Counted from the first letter of the stretch, positions 8,447 to 16,282 are shown. The stretch is 43,753 nt of DNA from DATJHM01 sp035493895 (GCA_035493895.1 DATJHM010000178.1:1-43753); one strand, 5' to 3'. Numbers and translations are program-made. Notes: generated by a model from the sequence alone, not told the origin.

Positions 8447-8516
8447 ATCAGTAATAAAATAAGCAGCAGGGCATTGGCTAAATGGTTGATGCCCTGCTGC
8501 TTATTTTATTACTGAT
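8447..8516. terminator. Perfect 28-bp inverted repeat, likely bidirectional terminator
   Basis: Arms 8447-8474 and 8489-8516 are perfect reverse complements over 28 bp with a 14-base loop. The inner part is GC-rich (GCAGCAGGGCAT) and the outer part AT-rich, so on either strand the GC stem is followed by a T-rich tract (TTATTTTATTACTGAT). It lies just after the coiled-coil gene. Confidence 0.8.
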
Positions 8517-8627
8517 CCCTTCAGGATGATGAGAAGGAATGCAAAAATGCTTGAAACGACGGAATGATCCAGGATATTGACGCGGTCAGTGCCTGACCGC
8601 TATAGTGAGGAGAAAGGAGGAGAGATT

Positions 8628-9515
8628 ATGTCTGATAGAGAGGTTCGTCCGGCTCAAGCCGCAGATCGGGATGCGATCCTGGCGTTTTGTACGAACACCT
8701 GGGAGTGGGGCGATTATATCGATCGTGTCTGGGATACCTGGTTGCAGGACTCCACGGGCAGCCTGCTGGTGGCAACGGTCGAACAGCAACCGGTTGGCAT
8801 TGTACATATAAAGATGCTCACCGCAACTGATGCCTGGTTGCAAGGGTTACGCGTCGATCCGGATTTTCGTGGTCAGGGACTGGCAAAGATGTTGAATGAT
8901 GCGGCGCTTTTGGAGGCAATGCAGCGTGGAGCAACCTACGTGCGCCTGACGACCGATGCAACCAACACGCGCTCCATGCAGCTCGTCGAACAGAGTTTCT
9001 GGCGACGTATCGGGGCCTTTGTGCTGTATAGTGCCTCAGCATTACCTGTTTCGCAGAGGACGGCGGGTTCGGAGGAGCACACACAGCGTGCGACCCTGGA
9101 CGACCTTGATGAGATTATTGAATATCTCAATAGCTCGAATAATTTTCCGCTCGTTGGCGGTCTGTATTATGCAGGATTTACAGCTGCCCCGATCAGCGAG
9201 GAACTCTTACGCGCCAAAATTGCCGAGCGGCAAATCTATTTACTGCGACGCTGGGAACGGCTGGATGGTCTGGCCATCGCTGATGTGCGTGAAGAGAGTG
9301 GACAGGTACGTCTCTCTGTCGGCTATATTGACGGCATGACAGTGGAGTCTATTAGCCTGATTGCGTATGATCTGCGTTGCCTTCTGAACGAGCTTGAAGT
9401 TGATCAGGTGAGGATCTATGCGCCCGATATTATACTGGTACGCGATGGCTTGAGCGGTGTTGAGTATGAGTGGGATGGGATGGTCTTTTATACGTACGAG
9501 CGTGGTTTGCAGTAA
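8628..9515 (+). CDS. GNAT-family N-acetyltransferase
   Basis: The 295-residue protein begins with a GNAT domain (residues 1-140). The acetyl-CoA-binding motif is RVDPDFRGQGLAKMLNDAAL, followed by the helix and strand YVRLTTDATNTRSMQLVEQ. The C-terminal 150 residues are a second, weaker domain that may be a degenerate GNAT-like half. It should transfer an acetyl group to an unknown amine. An excellent AAAGGAGGAGAG ribosome site fixes the start at 8628; the frame is open from a TTG at 8577. A bidirectional terminator separates it from map. Confidence 0.88.
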   Translation: MSDREVRPAQAADRDAILAFCTNTWEWGDYIDRVWDTWLQDSTGSLLVATVEQQPVGIVHIKMLTATDAWLQGLRVDPDFRGQGLAKMLNDAALLEAMQRGATYVRLTTDATNTRSMQLVEQSFWRRIGAFVLYSASALPVSQRTAGSEEHTQRATLDDLDEIIEYLNSSNNFPLVGGLYYAGFTAAPISEELLRAKIAERQIYLLRRWERLDGLAIADVREESGQVRLSVGYIDGMTVESISLIAYDLRCLLNELEVDQVRIYAPDIILVRDGLSGVEYEWDGMVFYTYERGLQ

Positions 9516-9520
9516 ATAAG

Positions 9521-9550
9521 AGGGCGTAGCGTACTCTACGCCCTTTAAAT
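9521..9550. terminator. Bidirectional intrinsic terminator between GNAT gene and map
   Basis: AGGGCGTAG (9521-9529) pairs with CTACGCCCT (9536-9544) around a 6-base loop, followed by TTAAATTTT. It sits in the 43-bp gap between two convergent genes and could serve both. Confidence 0.8.
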
Positions 9551-9558
9551 TTTGGAGA

Positions 9559-10362
9559 TTAATGTAGTGCCCAGGCTTTGCCATCTGGCCCGGCCGTGAG
9601 CACCTGAGGGCCCTTTTTCGTAATGGCGATCGTATGCTCAAAATGAGCGCAGGGTTGCGCATCTTGCGTGACAATCGTCCAGTGATCGGAGAGGATTTTG
9701 ACATCCTTTTTGCCCAGATTGACCATGGGCTCAATGGCGATTACGGTCCCGGGCCTGAGTTCGAAGTCGCCGAGCGCCTCGTATTGCAGCGTAAAATAGT
9801 TAGGAACCTGGGGTTGTTCCCACATCTCGCGGCCGATGCTATGGCCGACCAGTCCCTCGACCACACTCATACCGGCATCCTTGACATAGCGTTCCATTTC
9901 GCGCGCAACCTGACTCCAGAGCTTCTTTTTCGGAATGAGTTCAAGGGCCAGGCTCAAAGTATTCTCAGTGATCTCCAGCAGGCGCTGTTTGGGAGCACTG
10001 ATAGAACCCACCGGACGTGTGACTGCGGCATCCCCACACCAGCCGTTCAGTTTGATGCCGATATCAACGCTGACAATATCCCCCTCTTGCAATATGCGTT
10101 TCCCCGGAATGCCGTGGACCACCTGTTCATTGACGGAGACGCAGGTTACAGCAGGAAAAGGCGCTTTCCCCGAGCTATCCATGACGCCGCGAAAGAGGGG
10201 AATGGCGTCGTGGGAAGCGATAAAGTGTTCTACCGCAGTATCGATTTCGCCAGTTGTAATGCCTGGGCGTACAAGTTCCCTCGCGACTTCATGGGCCTGC
10301 CAGACCAGCAGGCCAGCCTGACGCATCAATGCGATCTCTTTATCGGTCTTTAAATTCTGCAC
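9559..10362 (-). CDS. map: Methionine aminopeptidase, type I
   Basis: The enzyme removes the initiator Met from new proteins. All five metal ligands are visible: Asp in VSVDIGIKLNGWCGDAA (two Asp), His in VEGLVGHSIG, Glu in VIAIEPMV and the last Glu in HFEHTIAIT. The upstream catalytic His lies in EQVVHGIPG. From GTG at 10362 the product is 267 residues, normal for the type I family. That GTG has AAGGAAG 6 bases upstream. An in-frame ATG at 10380 has no recognisable ribosome site, because the AAGGAAG lies inside its first codons; it remains an alternative giving 273 residues. No secY, adk or infA neighbour is present, unlike the classical ribosomal-protein context. Confidence 0.95.
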   Translation of the reverse strand: MQNLKTDKEIALMRQAGLLVWQAHEVARELVRPGITTGEIDTAVEHFIASHDAIPLFRGVMDSSGKAPFPAVTCVSVNEQVVHGIPGKRILQEGDIVSVDIGIKLNGWCGDAAVTRPVGSISAPKQRLLEITENTLSLALELIPKKKLWSQVAREMERYVKDAGMSVVEGLVGHSIGREMWEQPQVPNYFTLQYEALGDFELRPGTVIAIEPMVNLGKKDVKILSDHWTIVTQDAQPCAHFEHTIAITKKGPQVLTAGPDGKAWALH

Positions 10363-10543
10363 TAAATTCTTCCTTGTCATTGCAACTTACTGCCCTGTAA
10401 ATAGCCCGGGTCGGCCAAAGCCAGCCAGGGGTGAATGCTTGCCAATCGTGTCCTGATTGGTCATAGCTCTTTGAAAGAGCAAACGGCCAGAACTGTTTAC
10501 TGAAACGTTTTATTATGGAGGACCAATCTGCTCTCAGCACCTG

Positions 10544-11083
10544 TTATGATCCAGGCAAAATCGTATGTAGTGTTTTTTCGTAGTGCGTATAGAGTTTTTC
10601 ATCAAACAATACGAAGAAGATCCGTTGCAGACTGGTGGGCTTCTTGACGTGCTCGATTACCGTTTGCAAGGCAATCGGTGTGGCCTCGTGAATTGGATAG
10701 CCGTATGCGCCAGTGCTGAGTGCAGGGAAGGCAATGCTGTGTATCTGGTGTTGCTCGGCGAGATCGAGACAGGCTTGATAGGCGCTTGCGAGCAGTCTGG
10801 CATCATCTGCCAGGCGACGATAGATGGGGCCAACGGCATGATAGATATAGCGGGCCTTGAGTTTGCCAGCGCTGGTAGCCACGGCACTGCCTGTGGGACA
10901 GCCGCCGATTGCGCGGCACTCCGCGATAATACTCGCACCAGCCGCGCGATGGATTGCGCCATCGACGCCTCCGCCCCCCGCCAATGCGGAGTTAGCGGCG
11001 TTGACAATCGCCTCCGCTTCAACCTCGACGATATTGCCGTGCCGCAGGATCAGCGTTACGTTATTTACGTTATATATAGACAT
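10544..11083 (-). CDS. Macrodomain protein (O-acetyl-ADP-ribose deacetylase-like)
   Basis: This is a stand-alone 179-residue macrodomain. The ADP-ribose-binding elements are in order: AIVNAANSALAGGGGVDGAIH with the Asn pair and glycine loop, CPTGSAVATSAGKL, YIYHAVGPIY, and the phosphate loop IAFPALSTGAYGYP. Relatives hydrolyse O-acetyl-ADP-ribose or remove ADP-ribose from macromolecules. AGGGAA lies 5 bases before the ATG. It lies on the same strand as map, about 180 bp upstream of it, and is probably a separate unit. Confidence 0.93.
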   Translation of the reverse strand: MSIYNVNNVTLILRHGNIVEVEAEAIVNAANSALAGGGGVDGAIHRAAGASIIAECRAIGGCPTGSAVATSAGKLKARYIYHAVGPIYRRLADDARLLASAYQACLDLAEQHQIHSIAFPALSTGAYGYPIHEATPIALQTVIEHVKKPTSLQRIFFVLFDEKLYTHYEKTLHTILPGS

Positions 11084-11301
11084 AAAAATTCCCTGCTTTT
11101 TGTTGAGGTCACTCTGCTGCTGTTATTGTACGCTGTAATGAAGAAAAAAGCGAGAAGAAGAGAAAGGGGAAAGAAGATATTATGCATGTAGAGGGGAGGC
11201 TTTTGCCCCTGTTGGGTTGGCAGCGTATAAATAGAATACGCATATGCCGAGCGACCCATCAGGGGCATGATACCCGGGCAGCAAGGAAATACTACAACGG
11301 A

Positions 11302-11622
11302 CTACTTTTTGACGACGGCCTCTGATAATTCTTTGCCGGGGAAGAAGCGCACACGCTCTTTCGCGGGTACTTCTATCTCCTGGCGGTTGCGTGGATTAAC
11401 CCCCCTACGGGCAGCGCTCTGGCGCACTTTGAAAGAGCCAAATCCCACTAAACGTACTTCGTCACCACTCTCAAGCGCTTCGCGGATCGCATCGAGCGTT
11501 GCCTCGAGCACATCTGCTGCCTGCTTTTGTGAGAGTTTTGTTTGCTTGGCAATACGCTTCGAGAGCTCTTGCCTGCCTATTGTGTTTGCTTTTTCTGCTT
11601 GAGTCGCATTTTTTTCGGCCAT
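11302..11622 (-). CDS. HU-family histone-like DNA-binding protein
   Basis: The 106-residue protein has a short polar N-terminal tail (about 14 residues) and then a complete HU/IHF fold: RQELSKRIAKQTKLSQKQAADVLEATLDAIREAL, VRLVGFGSFKVRQSAARRGVNPRNRQEI with the DNA-intercalating arm (RGVNPRN), and VPAKERVRFFPGKEL. HU bends and compacts DNA as a dimer. I chose ATG 11622 because AAGGAGG precedes it by 11 bases and the HU fold begins soon after; the open frame to 11826 reads through the non-coding hairpin region. Confidence 0.95.
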   Translation of the reverse strand: MAEKNATQAEKANTIGRQELSKRIAKQTKLSQKQAADVLEATLDAIREALESGDEVRLVGFGSFKVRQSAARRGVNPRNRQEIEVPAKERVRFFPGKELSEAVVKK

Positions 11623-11793
11623 GGGTGCAAAATCCTCCTTGCAACAATCAACACACTTCGCTATTCGTCCCAGAAACCCACATTTGTTGGGCCTGTAGAG
11701 CGGCATCATAACCTCGCTGCCGTTAGGAGTATAGCACGCGATTTTCAGAAATACAAGGATGTCACCGTACCTGCGAGACTCGCATATGGTCTT

Positions 11794-11857
11794 ATTCGGC
11801 CTGTGGAGCCAGTTTGTACCGAACAAACAAGCTAAAAACTGGCTCCACAGGCCGAAT
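11794..11857. repeat. Perfect 22-bp inverted repeat upstream of the HU gene
   Basis: Arms 11794-11815 and 11836-11857 are exact reverse complements (core GGCCTGTGGAGCCAG) separated by 20 bases. It lies 59 bp past the stop of the metallo-hydrolase gene and about 170 bp before the HU start. Neither side has a clean T-run, so a terminator, an attenuating hairpin or a miniature element are all open. Confidence 0.7.
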
Positions 11858-11915
11858 TAGCTGAATTGCATAAATGAATGTATTATGTATACTATACAAA
11901 GTTTCTCCATCTTTT

Positions 11916-12926
11916 CTACGGCCTTTTCATTATTGAGTTGAGTGGTGCGTAAATGAGCTGTCCATCCTGTGTTATCTGCTGCATAAGAACGCGTTGATTA
12001 CACATATATTCGAGGTGAGCAATAACCTCGGCGACGCCCATGCGCCAGACGTCCGCATCGTTCAGGCGGCTCCCAAAGAGCTGACCTGCGAGCTGCGTAG
12101 CGTTTTGGGGTGTGTGCTCCAGGAGATGCAATATTTGTTGTTCGCGTTCGACATGGTGTTGTTTGATCTCAGCGACACGTGCCGCCAGACCAGTGAAAGG
12201 AGCGCCATGTCCTGGTAGTACCATACTTGCGGGCAAATCCGCAACTTTCTCCAGCGATTTCAGATAGTCATCCAGGGGATCGGGTCGAGCCTGCTCTGAA
12301 TAGAGACCAATATTGGGCGTGATTCGTGGTAATACATGATCGGCGGCCAGAAATATCCGATCTTGCGGACGATAGAGACAGACCTGTCCATCGGCGTGTC
12401 CGGGGGTCCAGATCACACGGTAGTGCTGACCTGAGAGGAGAAGTTCTTCGCCATCTTCGACTGTCTGTATAGTTTCCTGGCGTGGAACGTGAATACTCTG
12501 TTGCATGGAAACCGTATTTCCGGCCTGAGCAGAGCGTAGTTTTGTAGCTGAAGAGAGGCCGTGCTGTGCAAAAAAGTGAGATGATTGCGCGAACGCATGT
12601 GGTGTGCCAAACAGCGCGAGAGTAGCTTTATCCAGAGGATGCATATAGACTGGTGCGCCGCTTTGTTCTTGTAATTCGCCTGAGAGTCCAATATGATCCG
12701 GGTGATGATGCGTCAGAACGATTGCTTGCAAACGTTTTATTGATAAGCCAGCTTGCTCTAAACCGGCGTAGAAGGCAGCTCGTGTCTCTGGAGTGCCTAT
12801 GGCAGTATCGATGAGCGTCCAGCCCTCTTCGCCGATCAGGGCATAGACATTCACCGTTTTCAAGGGAAAGGGGATAGGAACGCAAATCCGGAGGATATCT
12901 TTTGTGACAGCGTCTATCTGGTCCAT
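11916..12926 (-). CDS. Metallo-beta-lactamase-fold hydrolase
   Basis: The 336-residue protein has the metal-binding motif LTHHHPDHIG (the HxHxDH pattern), a second His in TPGHADGQV, Asp in FLAADHVLP, and His in LPGHGAPF. Roughly the first 240 residues are the hydrolase fold. The C-terminal 90 residues (HVEREQQILHLLEHTPQNAT and onwards) form a winged-helix-like cap seen in LACTB2/RNase Z-like relatives. Substrate unknown; hydroxyacyl-thioester or phosphodiester hydrolysis are typical. ATG 12926 has AAAGGA upstream; the frame stays open to 12965. Confidence 0.9.
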   Translation of the reverse strand: MDQIDAVTKDILRICVPIPFPLKTVNVYALIGEEGWTLIDTAIGTPETRAAFYAGLEQAGLSIKRLQAIVLTHHHPDHIGLSGELQEQSGAPVYMHPLDKATLALFGTPHAFAQSSHFFAQHGLSSATKLRSAQAGNTVSMQQSIHVPRQETIQTVEDGEELLLSGQHYRVIWTPGHADGQVCLYRPQDRIFLAADHVLPRITPNIGLYSEQARPDPLDDYLKSLEKVADLPASMVLPGHGAPFTGLAARVAEIKQHHVEREQQILHLLEHTPQNATQLAGQLFGSRLNDADVWRMGVAEVIAHLEYMCNQRVLMQQITQDGQLIYAPLNSIMKRP

Positions 12927-13097
12927 GGTGCGCAATCCTTTGCATTGTACATAGTATTTTACCAATCTTTCTCCGTAGTCTGGAAACCTGAGAAATATCC
13001 GCCCAGTCAGTGTACCATTTCATGGTGGGTGAAAGAAGAAACTGCCCATACACATGAAGTGGACCATCTCTCTCCTAAAGAGCGAGAGGGGTCGAGC

Positions 13098-13150
13098 GAG
13101 TTCGCAGGCACAGTTGCGTTGCACTCCACCGTGCCACTACTGGGTTTATG
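13098..13150. repeat. Dispersed intergenic repeat, module B copy 2
   Basis: Shares GAGTTC, AGGCACAGTT and CACTCCACCGTGCCACTACT with 4583-4636, in the same orientation. About nine of ten bases agree by eye. Confidence 0.7.
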
Positions 13151-13238
13151 TAGTTTAACTTCATGCTATGCATTTTATACATCTTACATTGCCAGTATAA
13201 GGGAAAATATTGCAATATGATGTGATTAACAATATTGC

Positions 13239-13266
13239 TTGTAAAAACCTTCATGAATGATATAAT
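13239..13266 (+). promoter_or_regulatory. Putative promoter towards hicAB
   Basis: TTGTAA (13239-13244), 16-base spacer, TATAAT (13261-13266). A second, extended -10 element TGTTATAAT is at 13363-13371, 17 bp before the hicA start. Pattern match only. Confidence 0.45.
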
Positions 13267-13387
13267 AGAATAGAGTTGTAGGTCTGGGGGCCTGTTATGG
13301 ATAGGCAGGGGCAACAGAAATATTTCTACTCACACTCTTTAACAAACTAGAATGCAGACCTATGTTATAATCTACGAAGGGAAGGCG

Positions 13388-13594
13388 ATGCCAAGAAAAA
13401 TCAGGCAACTTAAAACGGACCTCAGGAAAGCAGGTTTTATATAGAGATCAGCCAAAGGTAGTCATACCTATTGGGAACACCCTCAAAACCCTGACCTTTA
13501 TATGACTATTTCTGGTAACGATGGTGACGATGCCGCAAAGTATCAGGAACAAGAGGTTAAAAAACTTATTCAGGAGGCAAAGCACAGACTATGA
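13388..13594 (+). pseudogene. hicA: hicA-like toxin gene interrupted by an in-frame TAG
   Basis: Translating 69 codons from ATG 13388 gives a HicA-type mRNA interferase: MPRKIRQLKTDLRKAGFI, stop, then RSAKGSHTYWEHPQNPD and a conserved tail to the stop at 13592-13594. Codon 19 (13442-13444) is TAG. The segment after it keeps the HicA core including the catalytic-type His in KGSH, and no later start would restore it. The frame is otherwise intact, which suggests a recent single-base change, a sequencing error or, less likely, readthrough. AAGGGAAGG lies just before the ATG. The final TGA overlaps the hicB ATG (ATGA), the usual coupling of hicAB pairs. Confidence 0.82.
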
Positions 13595-13797
13595 ACCCGC
13601 TACATTATTCAATGCTCATCCAGTGGGATGACGAAGATAACATTTACGTGGTTAGTATTCCAGAACTCAAATTAAAAACTCATGGGAAAACACCTGAGGA
13701 AGCGATCAAAAATGTCGCAGAAGTTATCGAGCTATGGCTAGAAGTTGCCACGCGAGATGGAAGACCTATACCACCGCCGAAAAAATATGCAGCATAA
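13591..13797 (+). CDS. hicB: HicB-family antitoxin
   Basis: The 68-residue protein matches the single-domain HicB antitoxin: YSMLIQWDDEDNIYVVSIPEL, THGKTPEEAIKNVAEVIELWL and the terminal GRPIPPPKKY. This partial RNase H-like fold binds and neutralises HicA; there is no room for a C-terminal DNA-binding domain. The start overlaps the hicA stop in ATGA, and AGGAGG lies 13 bases upstream inside hicA. Because the toxin frame is broken, this antitoxin may have no active partner here. Confidence 0.9.
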   Translation: MNPLHYSMLIQWDDEDNIYVVSIPELKLKTHGKTPEEAIKNVAEVIELWLEVATRDGRPIPPPKKYAA

Positions 13798-14102
13798 AAT
13801 AGACACTCACCTGGGCACTCACGTAGAAAAGCGCTCAGGCGAGTAGTATTGAGCGAGAGGTTGAATCCAGGTCGGTCGGCGCAAAATTTCATCCTCTTTT
13901 CCCTAATATTTCCTTCTTCTTTGCCGATACTCCCTGTAATCTCTCGACCGACCAGCACGAATCCTCTTCCTGTCGCATATCACAAGAGGTGATCTGGTAG
14001 AGATTGTACTCTTTTTGCTTTGTCTGCTTCTGCATACCATAAAAAAGAGTTTTTCGGTCATAAAAGCTCATCACTTTGAACGACGTTGATCACGATTATA
14101 AG

Positions 14103-14146
14103 TTATCCACAAGTTATCCACTTTATTAGGGAAAATTGGTGGATAA
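14103..14146. promoter_or_regulatory. Three DnaA-box-like sequences upstream of mraZ
   Basis: TTATCCACA at 14103-14111 (a perfect match to the TTATNCACA consensus), TTATCCACT at 14114-14122, and GGTGGATAA at 14138-14146, which is TTATCCACC on the other strand. They cluster in 44 bp just upstream of the mraZ promoter. Confidence 0.65.
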
Positions 14147-14172
14147 CACTCTTTTCGAGAGCCCTCAAGAAA

Positions 14173-14181
14173 TGTTACAAT
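14173..14181 (+). promoter_or_regulatory. Extended -10 element for the dcw operon
   Basis: TGTTACAAT, an extended -10 with TACAAT at 14176-14181. The -35 region (near 14153) is poor, which suits a promoter dependent on the extended element or an activator. The MraZ-type repeats begin 4 bases downstream. Confidence 0.45.
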
Positions 14182-14184
14182 GAA

Positions 14185-14210
14185 GTGGGGAAAAGTGGGG
14201 AATGGTGGGG
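14185..14210 (+). promoter_or_regulatory. MraZ operator: three GTGGGG repeats at 10-bp period
   Basis: GTGGGG occurs at 14185-14190, 14195-14200 and 14205-14210, exactly 10 bp apart. MraZ proteins are known to bind runs of TGGGN repeats spaced 5 bp apart in their own promoters. The site would cover the transcription start expected from the -10 at 14176, so binding should repress the operon. Confidence 0.8.
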
Positions 14211-14327
14211 AACTCGTTTGACCCGTGAGAAAAGTAGTGCAGAAGGTCGAGTATACTCAGAAAAGCTCGGCCACAGCTTCTAGCGGCGATTGCATAGCGT
14301 GTAAGATGAGGAAGTGGTACAAAGCGT

Positions 14328-14735
14328 ATGTTTCTGGGCGAGTATGAACATTCAGTAGACGCGAAAGGCCGCATGGCGGTGCCCGCAAAGTTTCGTGCGC
14401 AGATGGACCAGGGCGCGGTCGTGAGCAAAGGGATGGGGATCTGTCTTTCGATCTATACGATGCCTCGTTGGGAAGAGAAGTCGAATGAACTTGTGGCCGG
14501 GATGACCAGCGACGATCTGCGAGATTTTGAGCGCAGGATTTATCCCAGTGCCAGCGAGATCGACCTGGATGCGCAGGGGCGGATGATCATTCCCGCAAAG
14601 TTACGCGCGTATGCACAGTTGGGAAACGAGGTCACAGTTGTTGGGGTGCGTGACCACTTCGAAATCTGGGCTCGCTCGACCTGGCAGGCCTATCAGGAGC
14701 GGCTCGAAACCGAAGGGAACCGCATTCCTTTTTAA
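14328..14735 (+). CDS. mraZ: Transcriptional regulator MraZ
   Basis: The 135-residue protein has the two SpoVT/AbrB-like MraZ repeats: MFLGEYEHSVDAKGRMAVPAKFR at residues 1-23 and ASEIDLDAQGRMIIPAKLR at about 77-95, each with the DxxGR(M)xxPAK signature. MraZ forms a ring oligomer that binds repeats in its own promoter and controls the division operon. It is first in the cluster and lies just downstream of matching repeats. The ribosome site is weak (GAGGAAG, 13 bases), but the N-terminus is canonical for the family. Confidence 0.97.
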   Translation: MFLGEYEHSVDAKGRMAVPAKFRAQMDQGAVVSKGMGICLSIYTMPRWEEKSNELVAGMTSDDLRDFERRIYPSASEIDLDAQGRMIIPAKLRAYAQLGNEVTVVGVRDHFEIWARSTWQAYQERLETEGNRIPF

Positions 14736-14749
14736 ACAATTTGGTCACT

Positions 14750-15727
14750 ATGAACAGACAACAAACACAGCATATTCCGGTTCTGCTGGATGAAGTTTTG
14801 CAGCTTCTTCAGCCTGAGCCTGGTGGTTTTTATATAGATGGAACGCTTGGTGGGGGTGGTCATACTGCGGCGCTTCTGGAGCGATCTGCGCCAGATGGGA
14901 AAGTATTGGGCATCGATACGGATGCTCAGGCGCTGGCGCGAGTACGTGAACGCCTGGCGGACGATGTACAACGTGGTCGCTTGACATTGGCGCACGGGAA
15001 CTTTGCTGATATGGCTCGCCTGATTGATGAAGCGGGTTTGCATGCACAGAGCTTTCAGGGCATTTTGTTGGATCTCGGGTTTTCGTCCGATCAGATGGAT
15101 GATCCACAGCGTGGATTCTCTTTCAGCGCAGATGGACCCCTGGATATGCGCCTGGATCAATCGCTCGCGCTTTCAGCGGCTGATCTGGTCAATACGGCCA
15201 GTGAGTACGATCTCGCAGATATCATCTGGCGTTATGGCGAGGAGAGCCGTTCGCGAGCAATTGCGCGGCGCATTGTGCGGGAACGTGAGAAGCAGCCGAT
15301 AAGCACTACCGCGCATCTGGCGCGTATTGTAGCTTCTGGTATGCCTTATAAGCCGGGGGCAATTCATCCGGCGACGAAGACATTTCAGGCGTTACGAATT
15401 GCCGTCAATCAGGAGTTGGAGCGTTTAAAGACGGTGCTTCCGCAAATGCTCGATTTATTATCGTCTGGTACGGATAGTGAGAGGGGGGGACGGATGGCGA
15501 TAATTTCCTTCCATTCTTTGGAAGATCGGATTGTCAAAGAATTTATGCGGCGTGAAGCAACGGATTGCCTGTGCCCACCGCGCATTCCTGTGTGCGTCTG
15601 CCACCACAAGGCCCACCTGCGCCTCTTGACCACCCGACCTGTTGTGCCGGGAGCGCAGGAAATTGAGCGCAATCCACGTGCTCGTAGTGCCAAACTACGA
15701 GTTGCTGAAAAAATTGTCGGTTCGTAG
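14750..15727 (+). CDS. rsmH: 16S rRNA (cytosine-1402-N4)-methyltransferase RsmH
   Basis: The 325-residue enzyme (also MraW) methylates N4 of C1402 in 16S rRNA using S-adenosylmethionine. Signatures are HIPVLLDEVLQLL, the SAM loop IDGTLGGGGHT, ILLDLGFSSDQMDDPQRGFSF, HPATKTFQALRIAVN and IISFHSLEDRIVK. A Cys-containing loop DCLCPPRIPVCVC near the C-terminus is common in the family. ATG 14750 lies 14 bp after the mraZ stop and has no clear ribosome site, so coupling to mraZ translation is likely; a TTG at 14741 is an alternative. Confidence 0.96.
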   Translation: MNRQQTQHIPVLLDEVLQLLQPEPGGFYIDGTLGGGGHTAALLERSAPDGKVLGIDTDAQALARVRERLADDVQRGRLTLAHGNFADMARLIDEAGLHAQSFQGILLDLGFSSDQMDDPQRGFSFSADGPLDMRLDQSLALSAADLVNTASEYDLADIIWRYGEESRSRAIARRIVREREKQPISTTAHLARIVASGMPYKPGAIHPATKTFQALRIAVNQELERLKTVLPQMLDLLSSGTDSERGGRMAIISFHSLEDRIVKEFMRREATDCLCPPRIPVCVCHHKAHLRLLTTRPVVPGAQEIERNPRARSAKLRVAEKIVGS

Positions 15728-15831
15728 TGCGTCAGTGTCGAGAGTCAAGTTGTACTGGCCTCTCCTTTCTGAGAGAGATGAGATGCTGGCGCTACGGAAG
15801 CGACTCGACCTTCGCGAAGGAACGCAGAGAC

Positions 15832-16248
15832 ATGTATAGTCTAAAGGAGCGGTATGGTGCCTCTTTGGAGGTGCGCACAAAGCCTATTCTGGCCGCTAAG
15901 AGACGCCGACAATTATACCCGTTTTTTTTCCACATGGGGCCAGTCGCGCTCTCTATTACCAGTGTGCTGCTGATAGGTCTCATGGCGGTCTTGTATCTCA
16001 ACCAGGCGGGTCAGGCGATTGCGGCCAATCAGGCGATACAAGATCTGCGTGCGCAACAGGCCGAGCTACAAAGACAGAATCAAGATGTGTTGAACACGAT
16101 TGCGCATGAGCAATCTCCAGCTTATATTTCGGCAGAGGCGAAAAAGCTTGGTCTTGTGTCTGCTGACCCAAAGAATGTACAGATGCTCATTATAGATCAT
16201 TTACAGCCTGTGCCGACGAAAGGCATAGCCAGGGATTTGCAGCCTTGA
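15832..16248 (+). CDS. ftsL: FtsL/DivIC-like septum protein
   Basis: The 138-residue bitopic protein has a basic cytoplasmic N-terminus (about 30 residues), one membrane segment (about 36-56, MGPVALSITSVLLIGLMAVLYL) and a short outer coiled coil (about 62-88, NQAIQDLRAQQAELQRQNQDV), then the AEAKKLGLV element of the septum formation initiator family. It would join FtsQ and a DivIC partner to regulate FtsWI. Sequence identity in this family is low, so the name rests on topology and on the place between rsmH and ftsI. AAGGAA lies 10 bases before ATG 15832; the frame is open from 15727. Confidence 0.85.
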   Translation: MYSLKERYGASLEVRTKPILAAKRRRQLYPFFFHMGPVALSITSVLLIGLMAVLYLNQAGQAIAANQAIQDLRAQQAELQRQNQDVLNTIAHEQSPAYISAEAKKLGLVSADPKNVQMLIIDHLQPVPTKGIARDLQP

Positions 16249-16282
16249 AGAATTTTTAGTGAAGTGATTGAGAGGAGTGTTG

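Larger units (their letters stand above)
12927..13387. other. Non-coding gap before hicA
   Basis: This 461-bp, increasingly AT-rich gap holds module B copy 2 (13098-13150) and two promoter-like sequences reading towards hicA. TAGGTCTG near 13278 and CAGACCTA near 13356 are inverted copies of each other and could be operator-like. No gene is supported. Confidence 0.55.
13798..14327. other. Regulatory gap before the dcw cluster
   Basis: This 530-bp gap holds an inverted pair GGTCGGTCG (13870-13878) and CGACCGACC (13945-13953), then DnaA-box-like sequences, an extended -10 element and GTGGGG repeats, described separately. No gene is supported on either strand. Confidence 0.6.
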
